In this document: positions 53,555-64,000 of the stretch, piece by piece
How positions within the stretch are numbered: position 1 is the first letter of the stretch
Layout: each line of letters opens with the position of its first letter
DNA from: Ecdyonurus torrentis
Taxonomy: Eukaryota; Arthropoda; Insecta; Ephemeroptera; Heptageniidae
Assembly: GCA_949318235.1 (NCBI GenBank)
Contig: OX439137.1
Coordinates: forward strand, 18,977,298 to 19,041,297
Length of the DNA stretch: 64,000 nt
Direction of reading: 5' to 3'
Notes under the pieces: generated by a model
What the model was told of the DNA's origin: nothing
Seen by the model: the letters and a program-made list of their open reading frames with translations, nothing else
Databases searched by the model: none
Translations under genes and position numbers: made by a program

Positions 53555-56135
53555 ACGTAAAATCTCTAAATTTATCCCAAGTGTTTTACAGTACAGTCAG
53601 TTACAATATATAGATAAATTTAAAAAAAATCTGATATAAAATTATCTCTACGGTCTAAAACTTCAACACAAACTTGTCACGCAGATAGCAGAGAGTACAA
53701 GGCCACTCAGTGCGAGACTCCGGTGAAAAACGACAAGGTGTACGTCAACTGCTCACCCGACTGGAAACCCAAGTTCCCGGCTCATCAAGCTGTATGTTAC
53801 TGTACAAATTGTTCTTTGAAATTAGAGCTGACTTGTAAGGAGGATGAAAAGTGGTATTCTAAAATCATTAACCCCTGTGGTGAGTATGTTATTTTTATCA
53901 GATGTCAGTCTGTATTTCCAAATTCAAATTTAAAAGTCCTTGATTCATTTCTCTCCTCTTACAATGATACAAACTAAAAACAAAAAGAAACAATATTTAT
54001 AATAAAGAAATAGGATAGAATTATTAATGTTGTACGTATGATATTATAAATTGTTGTTAAAGGAATAGACCAGAGAAAAACATAAGCATTTATATCACAA
54101 AACACTTGATGGGACTTACATAAATAACATTAATTTGTCTCAAAACCCAACTGTAGCTTCATAGCAGTGATCAGAAAGTTCAATTTATGCAACCCGCACA
54201 ACATTTTCATACTAATTTTTACATGTTTCTGACGTCATAAACATGAATAGTCACGCAAATTGCATACTTTACAGTATTTTCATGCTCTTTAGTGGGGTTA
54301 CATTGACATTCCGGTAAAAATTGTTATCAGTTTTGAAGATGTCATTTCGTGTTTATTCATTAAAAAGCATCATGTTGTTTTATGTGGTCTATGGCTTTAA
54401 GTTAGAGACACACAAATAATAATACCGGACAATATAATATTTATGCTTTATATGATGTTCGTAAGCATAAACCGTGAAAAATAAAAAATTAAAAGTAAAA
54501 AATAATCATTACCTACTGTTTCTTAGATGTAATAGACAACTTTCATGCCATTTTCTTATTGTCTTAAAAACTCTGTAGGAAAAATAAATAAAATTAGTGT
54601 ATATAAAAATTCTTAAAAAATGTTCCTTCACATTTAAAATAATTTTGAAATTTATTTCAAGTGAGACGGTGGCCATTACGCCGAAAGACTGTTCGCGTTT
54701 CTTTTGTATGTTGAGTTGTTGAAATGGTTCTGGACGAGTTCGCAACCACTGGACAACTTTTTCCAGAGGACAAATTGTTGAAAAAGGTTTTCAGAGAAAA
54801 TACTGATTCAAAAAAAAAAAAAAAAAAAAAAAGTTATAAGTTGTGTATTACACATTTTTTAAAACAAGGACATAGGCCTTAAAAGCTTACAAATCTAAAC
54901 TGTTACGTAATGATTAATACTTACGTGTTTTTTTTTTGTTTTTTTTTTTTAATAATTTGTATGTTAAATTATTTAAACCCCTTCCTCCCTCTATGATTGA
55001 CAGACGCTAAGAACTGTGGCGTGTGCAAATACTCACAAATCAAGGAAAACTACAGATGCAAGATCAAACAGGATGGCTATTTGACTGAGATGAGAAATTG
55101 CTCGTGCAGAAAGTCATGTGACAGACACAACCTCAAGTGTTATGAAGACGGCTGGAGGCACGAACACAACTCTGGGTGTGAATGTAAGTTAAAGTTAAAT
55201 TAAGGAAGGAAGATCAGCTACTGCGGGATTTGACTAAAAAGTTGTAAAGATAGAAAAATCAGAAATTTTGCACAATAATACATTAGAGTAAGTTATATTC
55301 AAAATATAGTAAATTAAAAACAATAAATAAAAGATAGCGGAAGGGACGTGGGAATGCTAGATTTTAAATTATCTTTTTTTTTTCTTTTTTTTTTAAGTTT
55401 TAGTCCCGTAAGAGCCCATATTAATTTCAGTATTTATTGTCTCTCTTATCTGATAGTCACAGGGTTAAAAAAATTTATTATAGGTAGCTGATACTATTAA
55501 ATTTTAAATGGCACCATAAAGTTTAAAAGTTTCCTTTTAAGATTTTGAGATACAAACGTTATAAGAATAATGATAATAATAAAATGAAGGTTTTGACTTG
55601 AGGACGTACTCACTTAACAATGTGTCCCTCTTCCAGTACCCGACTCTGCATTTCATTACGATGAGAAGATGCACATGGAGTGGAGATATTACCAGGGTAA
55701 ATACAACTACACCTGTGACCCTGGCTACCAACTGCATGGACCTGAATCTAAGACCTGTCATAATGGACTGTTTGACAACGAAGAGGTCAACCTTTGTGTG
55801 CTAACTGATGGTAATATATTATTGTAATTGTTGTCTGTCACTCACTCACTCACTGATATATTCCAGTAATGACAGACGACCAGACTCGAACCAAGGACTC
55901 CTACTCAGCAGAAGGTCACCACACCACACGAGGCCTCCTGATTGCTGTTATGATCATCTTGATCGCACTTGGAGTGGGCCTCTCCGCTTACTTAGCGCAT
56001 GGCAGATACCAGAAATATGCAATGACCAAGATGAACCGAGTGAGTGAACATTTCGCCGACAACGAGGCGGTGTACGAGACAGTTGACAATCAAGAATACA
56101 GTGTGGCGTACTATGCCGTCAGTCAGAAAGATTAG
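53257..56135 (+). CDS. Gene E: sushi/Cys-module membrane protein with tyrosine-rich tail (first exon not found)
   Basis: Exons 53257-53334, 53685-53879, 55004-55183, 55637-55810 and 55867-56135 join in phase 1 (896 bases, about 298 residues). Order: linker, Cys-module A, Cys-module B, sushi-like module, TM helix ([20 protein letters not shown]) and a tail of about 40 residues with AVYETV, EYSV and VAYYAV. The architecture equals gene B on the opposite strand. The tyrosines suggest SH2-dependent signalling, which is inference. The leader exon may be hidden in repeats, or these exons may be reached from gene D exons, since all are phase 1. Confidence 0.8.
53466..53551. repeat. (TA)n in gene E intron
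   Basis: Pure TA run in the intron between linker and module A, the same intron position as in genes C and D. Confidence 0.93.
53685..53879 (+). CDS. Gene E Cys-module A exon
   Basis: [44 protein letters not shown] and PC. All seven module-A cysteines are present. Confidence 0.86.
54061..54396 (+). mobile_element. TTAA-flanked MITE, piggyBac-like family, copy 9
   Basis: TTAA at 54057-54060 and 54397-54400; ends AGGAATAGACC and GGTCTATGGCT. Full length, in a gene E intron. Confidence 0.84.
55004..55183 (+). CDS. Gene E Cys-module B exon
   Basis: [56 protein letters not shown]. Keeps the DGYL and GW elements of module B. Confidence 0.86.
55202..55560 (+). mobile_element. TTAAGG-type MITE, second subfamily
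   Basis: Starts near TTAAGGAAGGAAGATCAGCT, continues GGGATTTGACTAAAAAGTTG and ends TTTTGAGATACAAAC. In the gene E intron before the sushi exon. Confidence 0.64.
55637..55810 (+). CDS. Gene E sushi-like exon
   Basis: [19 protein letters not shown], then LCVLTD: sushi cysteines 2-4 with the usual CxPGYxL-G spacing. Cysteine 1 is most likely the SGC ending the previous exon, followed by ELPD. Confidence 0.84.
55867..56135 (+). CDS. Gene E TM and tail exon
   Basis: Short polar stalk, TM helix (about exon residues 23-44), then [11 protein letters not shown] and [20 protein letters not shown] near the end. VAYYAV fits the V-x-Y-x-x-V form of an ITIM. YETV and YYAV are separated by eight residues, an ITAM-like spacing with Val in place of Leu/Ile. 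Confidence 0.83.
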
Positions 56136-56216
56136 TTTTTTATGTGTAGCCTACGCTATGAAAACATGCATCTACTGAGAAGAAATTGCAATTTTGTATC
56201 ATTAACACTAAAGCAT

Positions 56217-56787
56217 TTAAAGACAAACTTAACCCTAAAAATAAGATTTTTTTATTCTTCTTCAAATCATTTCAATAGCAATCAGTCGTTTAATTGACTT
56301 CTCTAGCCCGTGGGATAAGCAAGCCCCACAAGGGTAACGAGGGGGAAATGTGACGTCACATTCCATCCCTTACTGTGTAAGTAAAAAGTCTGAGCATCTT
56401 GTCAGGTAAACTTAGCAGGTAGAGCCTTGTCTCGTTCCCTCGCGGGGCGCGAGATTCTAAACCCCACACAGCAATCGCAAATCCCATTCGGAAACACCTT
56501 CGCGCGCTCTCGGGAGTCGGGAGCGCTCGACAGGTGAGACATTGTCGTGCAAGCAATGCAAGGCAAATTGAAGTCAAAAGTCATCATATTTTGTTCCAAC
56601 TTGAACTATAGCAATTTATGTCATTGCCAAAATATTATTTTGTGATATGAAATATCACATTTATTTTTTGATGTTTTAATTTTGAGACACAGCTATTTAT
56701 ATTTTTTCATATTGACTCTGGAATACAAGCAATATAATACTTTATCATTTATTTATATAAGTAAAGAAAAAAAATGTAAAAAAAAAG

Positions 56788-56818
<31 letters not shown>

Positions 56819-57591
56819 AACGGAAGAAAAGTAAAACAAATAAATCACAACGTATTTTATATTACATAATGCATGTAATATTCCAAAATTTAAAATAAAT
56901 TATTATAAATTGTAGTATCCGTAACATTAAAAAATAAACGCTATACTGAGTTTCAAATCAAAAAACAAAATATTGGCAATGGTAAAAAATTACAAAATAA
57001 AACAATGATAAAAATAAAGTAAAACGCAATAAGAGTTTGCAATATGATTATAAATTGCTATATAGCAATATATTGTTGATTTTTTACTTCAGTTTGGCTT
57101 GCATTGCTTGCACGACAATTGGATGCGTACCGTATTCACTTGCGAGCGCTGAAAGTGCTGACAAAACGTACCGTATCACCTCTGTCAGCGCTTCACAGCG
57201 TTTACCGAAGAGACCCGAGCTGATGCTGAGAACCTCTGCCGGCTTCTGGAGGTGAATAGGTGAGGCGCTCCACAAAGGTCGGGCGTACCGTATTTGCTAG
57301 CGCAAAGGATCCAAATTGTTCAGAAAACGTACCGTAGTGCCACAACACTGCACAGCGCTCTAATTGAAATACGGTACGCACCCATTAATGACTCACCTGT
57401 CAAGCACTCCCGAGAGCGCGCGAAGGTGTTTCCGAATGGGATTTGCGATTGCTGTGTGGGATTTAGAATGTCGCTCGCGGTGCTCGCTTATTCCGCGGGC
57501 TAGAGACGTCAAATAAACGACTTATTTCTATTGAAATGATTTGTAGAAGAGAATACAAAATATTTATTTTTAGTGTTAAGTATGTCTTTAA
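56217..57591. mobile_element. TTAA-flanked foldback element, about 1.37 kb
   Basis: TTAA at both ends; terminal arms of roughly 350-450 bases, for example CAATCGCAAATCCCATTCGG opposite CCGAATGGGATTTGCGATTG, and CTTCGCGCGCTCTCGGGAGT opposite its complement. CGTACCGTA occurs four times and its complement once at 57120-57400. No transposase. Starts about 80 bases after the gene E stop. Confidence 0.78.
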
Positions 57592-57639
57592 ACAAGATCA
57601 CGCTGTAATGCAAACTGATTGAATTAAAATAAATAAATA

Positions 57640-57870
57640 AATTTACTATAAATTATGAGCTATATGAATAAAATATTTACGTAAATTAGCTCAATTTTCA
57701 GCACAATTTATTCACCACAGCATAATCTATGCTATAAATGATTAATAAATACGTTAGGTAGACTAAATATTATATTTGTAACATAATTATTTATGCTGCC
57801 CTAATTTAGTATTATTTATGCTACAATGACATAAATTGCAGCATAAATTTTGAATATATTCTTGAGTAGC
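57640..57870. repeat. GCATAAATTATGC-type repeat
   Basis: Repeated palindromic words such as GCATAATTTATGC. Related to 49210-49400, 61290-61720 and 62060-62258. Confidence 0.55.
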
Positions 57871-57878
57871 ATAATTAA

Positions 57879-58760
57879 TAGAGAGCGCAAAAATAGTCGA
57901 TCATTTTGACAAAATAGTCGACTATATAGTCGATGATTGTTGGTGCAAATAGTCGACAAATAGTCGATTTTATACGAAAAAGTCGATTTTTTTATACATA
58001 AATTTATATAAAGAATGATAAAAAAAAAGATTTTGTGAGTAAAAAATAATTTAATTTAATGTTTAAACAGTAATTTTAGTATCTAAATACTCAAATAGGC
58101 CGAGCGTGTCCCTATCTTGTATGTAGTATTTTGTTAACGCGATAAACCATGACATTTTTTTTAAAAGGGTATGGGACATGACCACTATTACAAAATAGTA
58201 TCAAATTTACCTAGGACTCATCGGGCAAGGCACAGCAGAGAGCTCTGTACAGCTAGAGATGATTCATACGCAACATCTACTAGCTGACTGAGCTGGGGAA
58301 GTAAGTAGCAGTGCGCTTTTATACACAGTGCCCTCTCAGCTGCACGCGCTGATTCGTTGGTACAAGAGAGCGCGCGAAAACTGGCTTGCTATTTGAAATT
58401 CTAAATAAATTACTATGATTTTTTTTCAAAAAGTATCGAATACCAATTGTCGGATTTATGTATTGATATATCGATACATATCGCCTCAAAAAAGTATCGA
58501 TAATATCGATACTATTGGATATATCGATATATATCGCCGATTTCTAGTAGAAATCTCCTTAAAAACTTAAAAAAAGTGCGAAATAGTCGACAAATAGTCG
58601 ATTTCTCGTGAAATAGTCGCTGAGCTCGAAATAGTCGAAAATAGTCGATTTTTTTATTGGTTTAAAATGCACCATTTGTTGAGATCGGTGGAGATATGAA
58701 ATAATACTAGCAATAGTCGACATAATGGCAATAGTCGAAAAACTATTTTTGCGCTCTCTA
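57879..58760. mobile_element. hAT-like non-autonomous element
   Basis: Ends TAGAGAGCGCAAAAATAGTC and ACTATTTTTGCGCTCTCTA are complementary. The flanks repeat ATAATTAA at 57871-57878 and 58761-58768, an 8-bp target duplication as in hAT elements. Both subterminal regions carry clustered AATAGTCGA motifs in both orientations. No transposase ORF is seen. Confidence 0.85.
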
Positions 58761-58769
58761 ATAATTAAT

Positions 58770-59418
58770 TTAGCGCACAGAAAAAATAACTACCAATGGC
58801 AGGTACATGAATCCGGTATTTTGCAATAGGTACACTTTAATTTGGAACAGGTAGCTTATATGTCTACCTATTGCATTTTTAGTATTAATTTTTTTGAGTG
58901 CCTTACAGAAAACAAGAAAATTCGGTTTAAAATTTGAAAGCCGTTTTGAATTACACTTTTTTACTAAGTATTTAACATAACACATAATTAATTATAATTA
59001 AAGATAACAACACTTAATTATTCAACTGACATTTAATAATATTTTATTGATTTAGCGAAGAACAACATGAACATACTACAGAAAAACTAATCTCTTATAA
59101 CGTTTTATCATTCATTTTTAAAATAAATTAACGAACAAATTTGTTCCTTAGCTTATTTGTAGAACTCTCTTTTGTAAATAATTAATGATATTTTAAATTA
59201 ATTTTATATTTAATTATTTTGTAGTTTAAATAAAGTATTATTAAAAAATTATCATTTTAAATAATTTATTATTACTTTGAATTTCGCTATGGAGAATTAA
59301 TATTATGCATGTTTCTTATTCTGTATTGTATTGTATTGTATTTTTTTTTTGTGATTGAATGAGCTACAAGCTGTCTGAAGCTATATGTAAATACCATATG
59401 AAATAAATATGCATAAAT
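58770..59418. other. AT-rich stretch, nothing recognised
   Basis: Low-complexity AT sequence between two transposons; no coding or structural signal seen. Confidence 0.45.
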
Positions 59419-59419
59419 T

Positions 59420-59714
59420 CTATGCATTCATGTTAATGTCAACGCCGTGTTGGAGCACTCAATAACATGTGCAGCATAGGAAAATGACTCAATTTGAGAG
59501 TTAAAATATGTAAGCAATATTTTTGAGAGCATTGATGCTGTTAACAGGTTGAATTAGTATCTTAAGTATGTGAGAAAAATAATAATCATAAAAAAATAAC
59601 AGATTTTACTGAGAAAATAACCAAAAACAAGTTTGTCATATGCTGAGCAATGTTATTCATTACTCCAGTATAACGTCCAAGCGCATTAAATATGACGTCA
59701 TGTGGATACAACCC
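59420..59714 (-). mobile_element. MITE, GGGTGTATGC family, reversed copy
   Basis: Right end reads ACGTCATGTGGATACAACCC followed by TATA. The interior TGCTGAGCAATGTTATTCAT and ACTCCAGTATAACGTCCAAG mirror the 51753-52052 copy. Confidence 0.68.
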
Positions 59715-59753
59715 TATAAAATGTATAAGCTGTAAGCTGCAACCTTTAGTTAA

Positions 59754-60075
59754 AGACATCAACACGTGCTTTTTAATGAATAAACACGAAATGGGATCTT
59801 CAAAACTGATGACAATTTCTACCAGAATGTTAATGTAGCCCCACGAGAGAACGTGAAAAAACTGTAAAGTATGCCATTTGCGTGAAAATTCATGTTTATG
59901 ACGTAAGAAACATGCAAAATATAGTATGAAAATTTTGTGCGGGCTGCGTAAATTGAATTGTTTTAATCACTGCTACGGGTCTATGTTGGGTTTTGAGACA
60001 AACTAATGTTATTTATGTAAATCCCATCAAGTGTTTTGTGGTATAAATGCTTATGTTTTTCTCTGGTCTATTCCT
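59754..60075 (-). mobile_element. TTAA-flanked MITE, piggyBac-like family, copy 10
   Basis: TTAA at 59750-59753 and 60076-60079; ends GGTCTATTCCT. The left end has lost about 15 bases compared with other copies. Confidence 0.78.
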
Positions 60076-60079
60076 TTAA

Positions 60080-60310
60080 AGTATTATTCACAAGACGCGT
60101 AAATTTGACGTGCGTCGGCGGATAAACAAAGCTGGAACAATGTAAACGAATGGAGCCGTTCTTAAACAAAGCTGGAACAATGTAAACGAATGGAGCCGTT
60201 CTCATTGTTTTTGGAAATTATGTTAACGTCTCCCTTTGTTTACATTATTGCAACTTTATTTATCCGTTGTCTCGCGTCAAAATTACGATTCATGCTGAAT
60301 AATACTAATG
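60080..60310. mobile_element. Foldback MITE (ATGACGCGTAAA family) with internal duplication
   Basis: Starts AGTATTATTCACAAGACGCG, directly next to MITE copy 10, and ends GAATAATACT. A unit of about 40 bases (AACAAAGCTGGAACAATGTA, ACGAATGGAGCCGTTCT) is tandemly repeated at about 60125-60205. Confidence 0.72.
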
Positions 60311-60364
60311 ATATTTGTAAACCCTGTTCCCTTGCTCAAAAAAAAAAAAAAAAAAAAAAAAGCA

Positions 60365-60715
60365 ATTCCATTTAGGGGACTATGGTAACAACCTTAAATC
60401 TCAAAAACTAGATGTGTTTCGGGTCTAAATTTGGTGTCATTGTGTAGCTAAGAGTCACACCTAGCGGTGATAAAAATTTCAAGATGTTTGACTCTCCCGA
60501 AAAAAAGAAAACAATTATTAAAAATTAACATTGGGCCTTATGGGCTTAAAATTTCAAAAAATCATATAAAATTAATTTGCACGGTGACCCCCTAAAATTT
60601 TATATATTTGAAATTGTCTCAAGCTGAAGTATAATTGTGCAAAATTTCAGATTTTTTTGACGAGAAAAGTTTGATTCTAATTGCCGACGTCGGTACCCTA
60701 CTCCCTTAAAAAGCA
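60365..60715 (-). mobile_element. TTAAGG-type MITE, full copy
   Basis: Right end is CGGTACCCTACTCCCTTAA near 60690-60709. Same body as 7194-7510. Confidence 0.68.
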
Positions 60716-61400
60716 TTAGATGATCGTCATTTTTTTTTGTGGTTTGAAGCACGAAAAACAGAATTTACAAACATTATTACTAAAACCTTAGTTATCTTTT
60801 TTTTTTTTAATTGTTATATCAATAAAAACAACAACTTAACTACGGTTTAACTAGTTAGTTAGCGTCGCAGCTTACAGAAGAATCTGTTTCAAATAAATAA
60901 ATAAAAAATAATACAGATTATGTAATGTTTTTAATGTGACATGTGTTAATACACTTTGTAAATTTTTATTGTAAAAGTACTTAGTTTGTATATAGTATGT
61001 AATCAATAAAAATTTAATTACTATTTTATTTTATTTTATTAGTGATCAATGTGATGATACTGATCATTAAGTACACATATGGCAATGAATAATAAGTATA
61101 GAAAAAACAAGGAAGTTTTTAATAATAATTTGGAACTAAAAAAATATTTATATACAGTATATCAATAAACGAAGAAACAAAACAACAACAAAAAGACGTC
61201 CAGATTAGGGATACCAGAAAACGTATAGGATGTGCCAAAAACCACAATGTCTTCCTTACATTTATACAAAAATAACTACACAAATAACTACGTAATAATA
61301 ATTATGCTAGCTCATTTTTAGCACAATTTGTGCATTTATTGATACATCTTTAGCGTAGTGTTTTATTTTGCAGAAAATATTTAATGCATTGCGATGCTCT

Positions 61401-61403
<3 letters not shown>

Positions 61404-61468
<65 letters not shown>

Positions 61469-61486
61469 ATATATAATATATATATA
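61404..61486. repeat. (TA)n microsatellite, imperfect
   Basis: TA runs with a few AA/TT breaks. Confidence 0.9.
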
Positions 61487-61751
61487 ATGCATCAATTATG
61501 TATAACGATGCACATTAAATTTGCATTGCCAAAGGCAAGCATGCAAGCATAAAAAGTGCATGCTGCATATTAACTGTGTTACATGTTATTATACATTTGC
61601 TAAAATATAATATTGTGCAGCATAGTTCTGTATGTGATTGCACATTTAGCAACATTTATGCTATATTATAATGATTTGAATGTTGCATACATTGAGTAAT
61701 TTATTCTTTCTGTTTAGCTAGAAACAAAATTGAAAGCGAAATAATATTTTC

Positions 61752-61755
<4 letters not shown>

Positions 61756-61826
<71 letters not shown>
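61756..61826. repeat. (AG)n microsatellite
   Basis: About 35 AG units just left of the foldback at 61879. Confidence 0.94.
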
Positions 61827-61834
<8 letters not shown>

Positions 61835-61878
61835 GAGTTGAACAGATTTCAAACACAGCAAAGGTGTGAGCTGCTTAA

Positions 61879-62413
61879 AGAGAAAGTTCAGTGGTTACAA
61901 GATGACTTCTTCGATGTTAGATAATAAGAAGAACTGTTCATAAACTCACATATGATGACCCAAAGCCCTTCCGTAGCCCCGCAAACTCGTGATCATCCTG
62001 CAATATATGCAACGTTTCCCGTATCTTTTACATCATAGATACGGCTTTACTATACATGGAAAAAAATAACTACTTAATAATTATGCTGGTTCATTTTTAG
62101 CATAATTTATGCTATACTGCATAATAACTATGTTACAAAGCATAAATATTATATTGTACAGCATAATTAACTATGTTGTTCTAATAAAGCATAATTTATG
62201 CTATAATTACATTAATACAGCATAAATGACGTAATTTATTCTTTCCGTGTAGAAATTGTTTCAGCGGGTTGCATATCTTGCAGAATGAGCGCAAAATTGC
62301 GGGACTGCCATTGGGCTACGGAAAGGTTTTGGGTCATCATATGTGAGTCAATAAACAGTTCATCTCATTATCTAACATTAAAAAAGCCATCTTGTAACCT
62401 CTGAACTTCGTCT
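61879..62413. mobile_element. TTAA-flanked foldback with nested GCATAAATTATGC element
   Basis: TTAA at 61875-61878 and 62414-62417. Arms AGAGAAAGTTCAGTGGTTAC and GTAACCTCTGAACTTCGTCT pair, then ATATGATGACCCAAAGCC pairs with its complement near 62325. The region 62060-62258 breaks the stem and belongs to the TTTATGC-type repeat. Confidence 0.74.
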
Positions 62414-62524
62414 TTAAGATGCTTTTCTAGTAGCAAAAAGAGCCCCTGGCCTCAAAATCAAATTTCTGCTCAATGATAAATAATGAGATAGGACTATTAT
62501 AAATACAAATATTTTGTCACTTAA

Positions 62525-62668
62525 CCCTTCAGTGCTAGGGAGAAAACTTGTAAAGTAGGCAACCCGCGCTACAATTTCTATTGTAGATCTGGAATTGTTG
62601 ACGTCATGAAGTCCTAAAGTTGCCTACTTTACAGTTTTTCAACCCTAGTTTGTGAGGCTACAGAAGGG
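62525..62668. repeat. Foldback repeat related to 6925-7030
   Basis: AACCCTTCAGTGCTAGGG / TTTTTCAACCCTAG and CTTGTAAAGTAGGCAACC / AAAGTTGCCTACTTTACAG pair around GACGTCATGA. The copy at 6925-7030 keeps only part. Confidence 0.6.
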
Positions 62669-63190
62669 TTGAAGGATATAATATGTGTATGAATAATGGT
62701 CCCATCTCATGATTTTTACGTTTTTAATTTAATTTTGTGACGTCAGGAGCTTTTTAACACTACAACTGATACAATAAATCAGTTTATATATTATCTCTCA
62801 CATCCTTACTAAAAAAAAAAGTTAATTTAGAGTGTTTGAAGTATTGAACGCTAAGAAGTTTGTTACAAAGAATTGAATATTATACAGAAATAATGATAAA
62901 TGTAGCAACATAGCCACAAAGATAACACAGGTAAAGGGGGAGAGAAAATAGCAAAAGAAGTATTGAAATTTTGTTTTTTATTTCATTTCTTTGAAATTTA
63001 TGCCTACACGATGGGTAGATTATAATTCAAAATCATTAAGTTTCATATTTTTACAAAAAAAAAAGAAAAAAAAAGAAAGAAAAATAATAACTGGGGAGTA
63101 AATTTGTTTTAGAGCTGCAGTCACCTGTAATAAATCGCTTTTGTTAAAATTTTTGCTTTACTTCAAGTTAAAAAACAAAAACAAAAAACC

Positions 63191-63345
63191 TTACCTTAAG
63201 GTTACTCCACGCAGCACCATTGTAGCTCGGCATTGGTCCAGACTCACTTCCAGATCTCGCCATACGTTCTCCAGCATTACAGGTGTAACGGAGCGGATAG
63301 CTGCAGTGATGCGCTTCTTGAGAACTCTCATAGTTGACACCAGGG
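63191..63345 (-). pseudogene. Possible transposase C-terminal fragment
   Basis: The minus strand encodes VLKKRITAAIRSVTPVMLEN and VWRDLEVSLDQCRATMVLRG, then a stop. The TP-x-ML-x-NVW-x-(D/E)L-x-x-x-LD-x-CRA pattern resembles the C-terminus of many Tc1/mariner-like or DUF4817-linked proteins, from memory of such families. Only this end is present. Confidence 0.4.
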
Positions 63346-64000
63346 GCGGATCCAGGGGGGGGGCGGTGGGGGCGACCGCCCCCCCCAAACGGCCCACGTG
63401 GGTGGAAAAAAATGAGCAAAAGTTGAAAAAAATTTAGTCGAAAAAAATTTTTTTTGCGCCTTCGGCGCAACTTTTATTGCTGGATAAGCTTTTGAATCCT
63501 GACTACAGTAAATACAGTATAATATAACAAAAAATAATTTTTTTAACATCCCCTAGTTGTCATGTCATCAGGGTAATATATCAGAGATATAGTTCTGTTA
63601 ATACTTGGACATCCACGAAATAGTTTGCTCGCGAAAAGAACTAAAAAAAAAAAAAAAAAAAAAAAATTTAATGTAAATTTTATAATTTTTATCTCAAAAT
63701 ATTTTTCCATCCAAATATAAGTTTTATGTTTTACAATATCGATAATAGTTTGAAAAATTGCAAAACAATTTTTAGTAAATTGGTGTATAAAAAAATAATA
63801 ATAAAAAATAAATTAATAAAAATAAAATAATACACAATATTAATAATTTATTTAAATTTTGCTCTTTTTTTTTCAAGTTTTTTTTCAAGTTTTTTTTTTT
63901 TTTTTTTTTTTTTCAGTGAAATAACATTAATAATTTTACAAAGAGATGAAAATAGAAAATATTTCAGAAATCATTTGTCCAACTTTTACTTTTTTTTTTT
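63341..64000 (+). mobile_element. Start of hAT-like element with CAGGGGCGGATCCAGG terminus
   Basis: CAGGGGCGGATCCAGG followed by a G run and CCGCC-rich sequence is a well-known terminal sequence of widespread hAT-type elements. A GCGCCTTCGGCGC hairpin lies near 63457. The other end is not in the window. Confidence 0.5.

Noticed and set aside
63168..63470. Pro/Gly-rich ORFs
   Set aside because: They arise from the G-run at the start of the hAT-like element. Only the stretch before 63341 has a transposase-like pattern.

Overview
The window is AT-rich nuclear DNA of an animal. The evidence is GT-AG introns of about 0.2 to 2.6 kb, exons joined in matching phase, tRNA-derived SINEs, an RTE-like LINE, many small DNA transposons and long microsatellites. 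No species can be named from the sequence. A marine invertebrate (sponge, cnidarian or tunicate grade) is plausible, but this is inference.

Layout. (1) 141-10958, plus strand: the last seven exons of a protein kinase gene of TKL-like character. Its introns are full of transposable elements, including an antisense 5'-truncated RTE-like LINE. (2) About 11-31 kb: no convincing gene. This is a repeat landscape dominated by a non-coding unit present about seven times (two copies form a 4.2-kb inverted repeat), with hairpin elements, LINE 3' ends and SINEs between. (3) 31.4-56.1 kb: a cluster of paralogous genes for small Cys-rich extracellular proteins. Gene B (minus strand, six exons) encodes signal peptide, N-terminal linker, Cys-module A, Cys-module B, sushi-like module, Thr/Ser stalk, TM helix and a short basic tail. 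Gene C and gene D (plus strand, tandem duplicates) encode secreted proteins: signal peptide, linker, modules A and B, Ser/Thr/Glu-rich tail, and in D a second A-type module. An extra duplicated exon pair lies downstream of D. Gene E (plus strand) has linker, A, B, sushi-like module, TM helix and a tail with paired tyrosine motifs; its first exon was not found. Every internal junction in this family is phase 1. (4) 56.1-64 kb: transposable elements only, including a TTAA-flanked foldback element, a hAT-like element with 8-bp target duplications, and the start of another hAT-like element.

The cluster is the most interesting content. It combines soluble and membrane forms built from the same exons, a membrane protein with tyrosine motifs beside one with none, duplicated terminal exons and rapidly changing stalks. 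This resembles a multigene recognition-receptor locus, but no function can be proved from sequence alone. The A and B modules share a C-x-C ... C ... W ... C core that may be a divergent sushi (CCP) fold.

The transposons allow some direct tests. Several insertions have visible empty sites in paralogous copies inside this window: TTAA for a piggyBac-like MITE, TA for a mariner-like element, and TATA for a MITE nested in a SINE.
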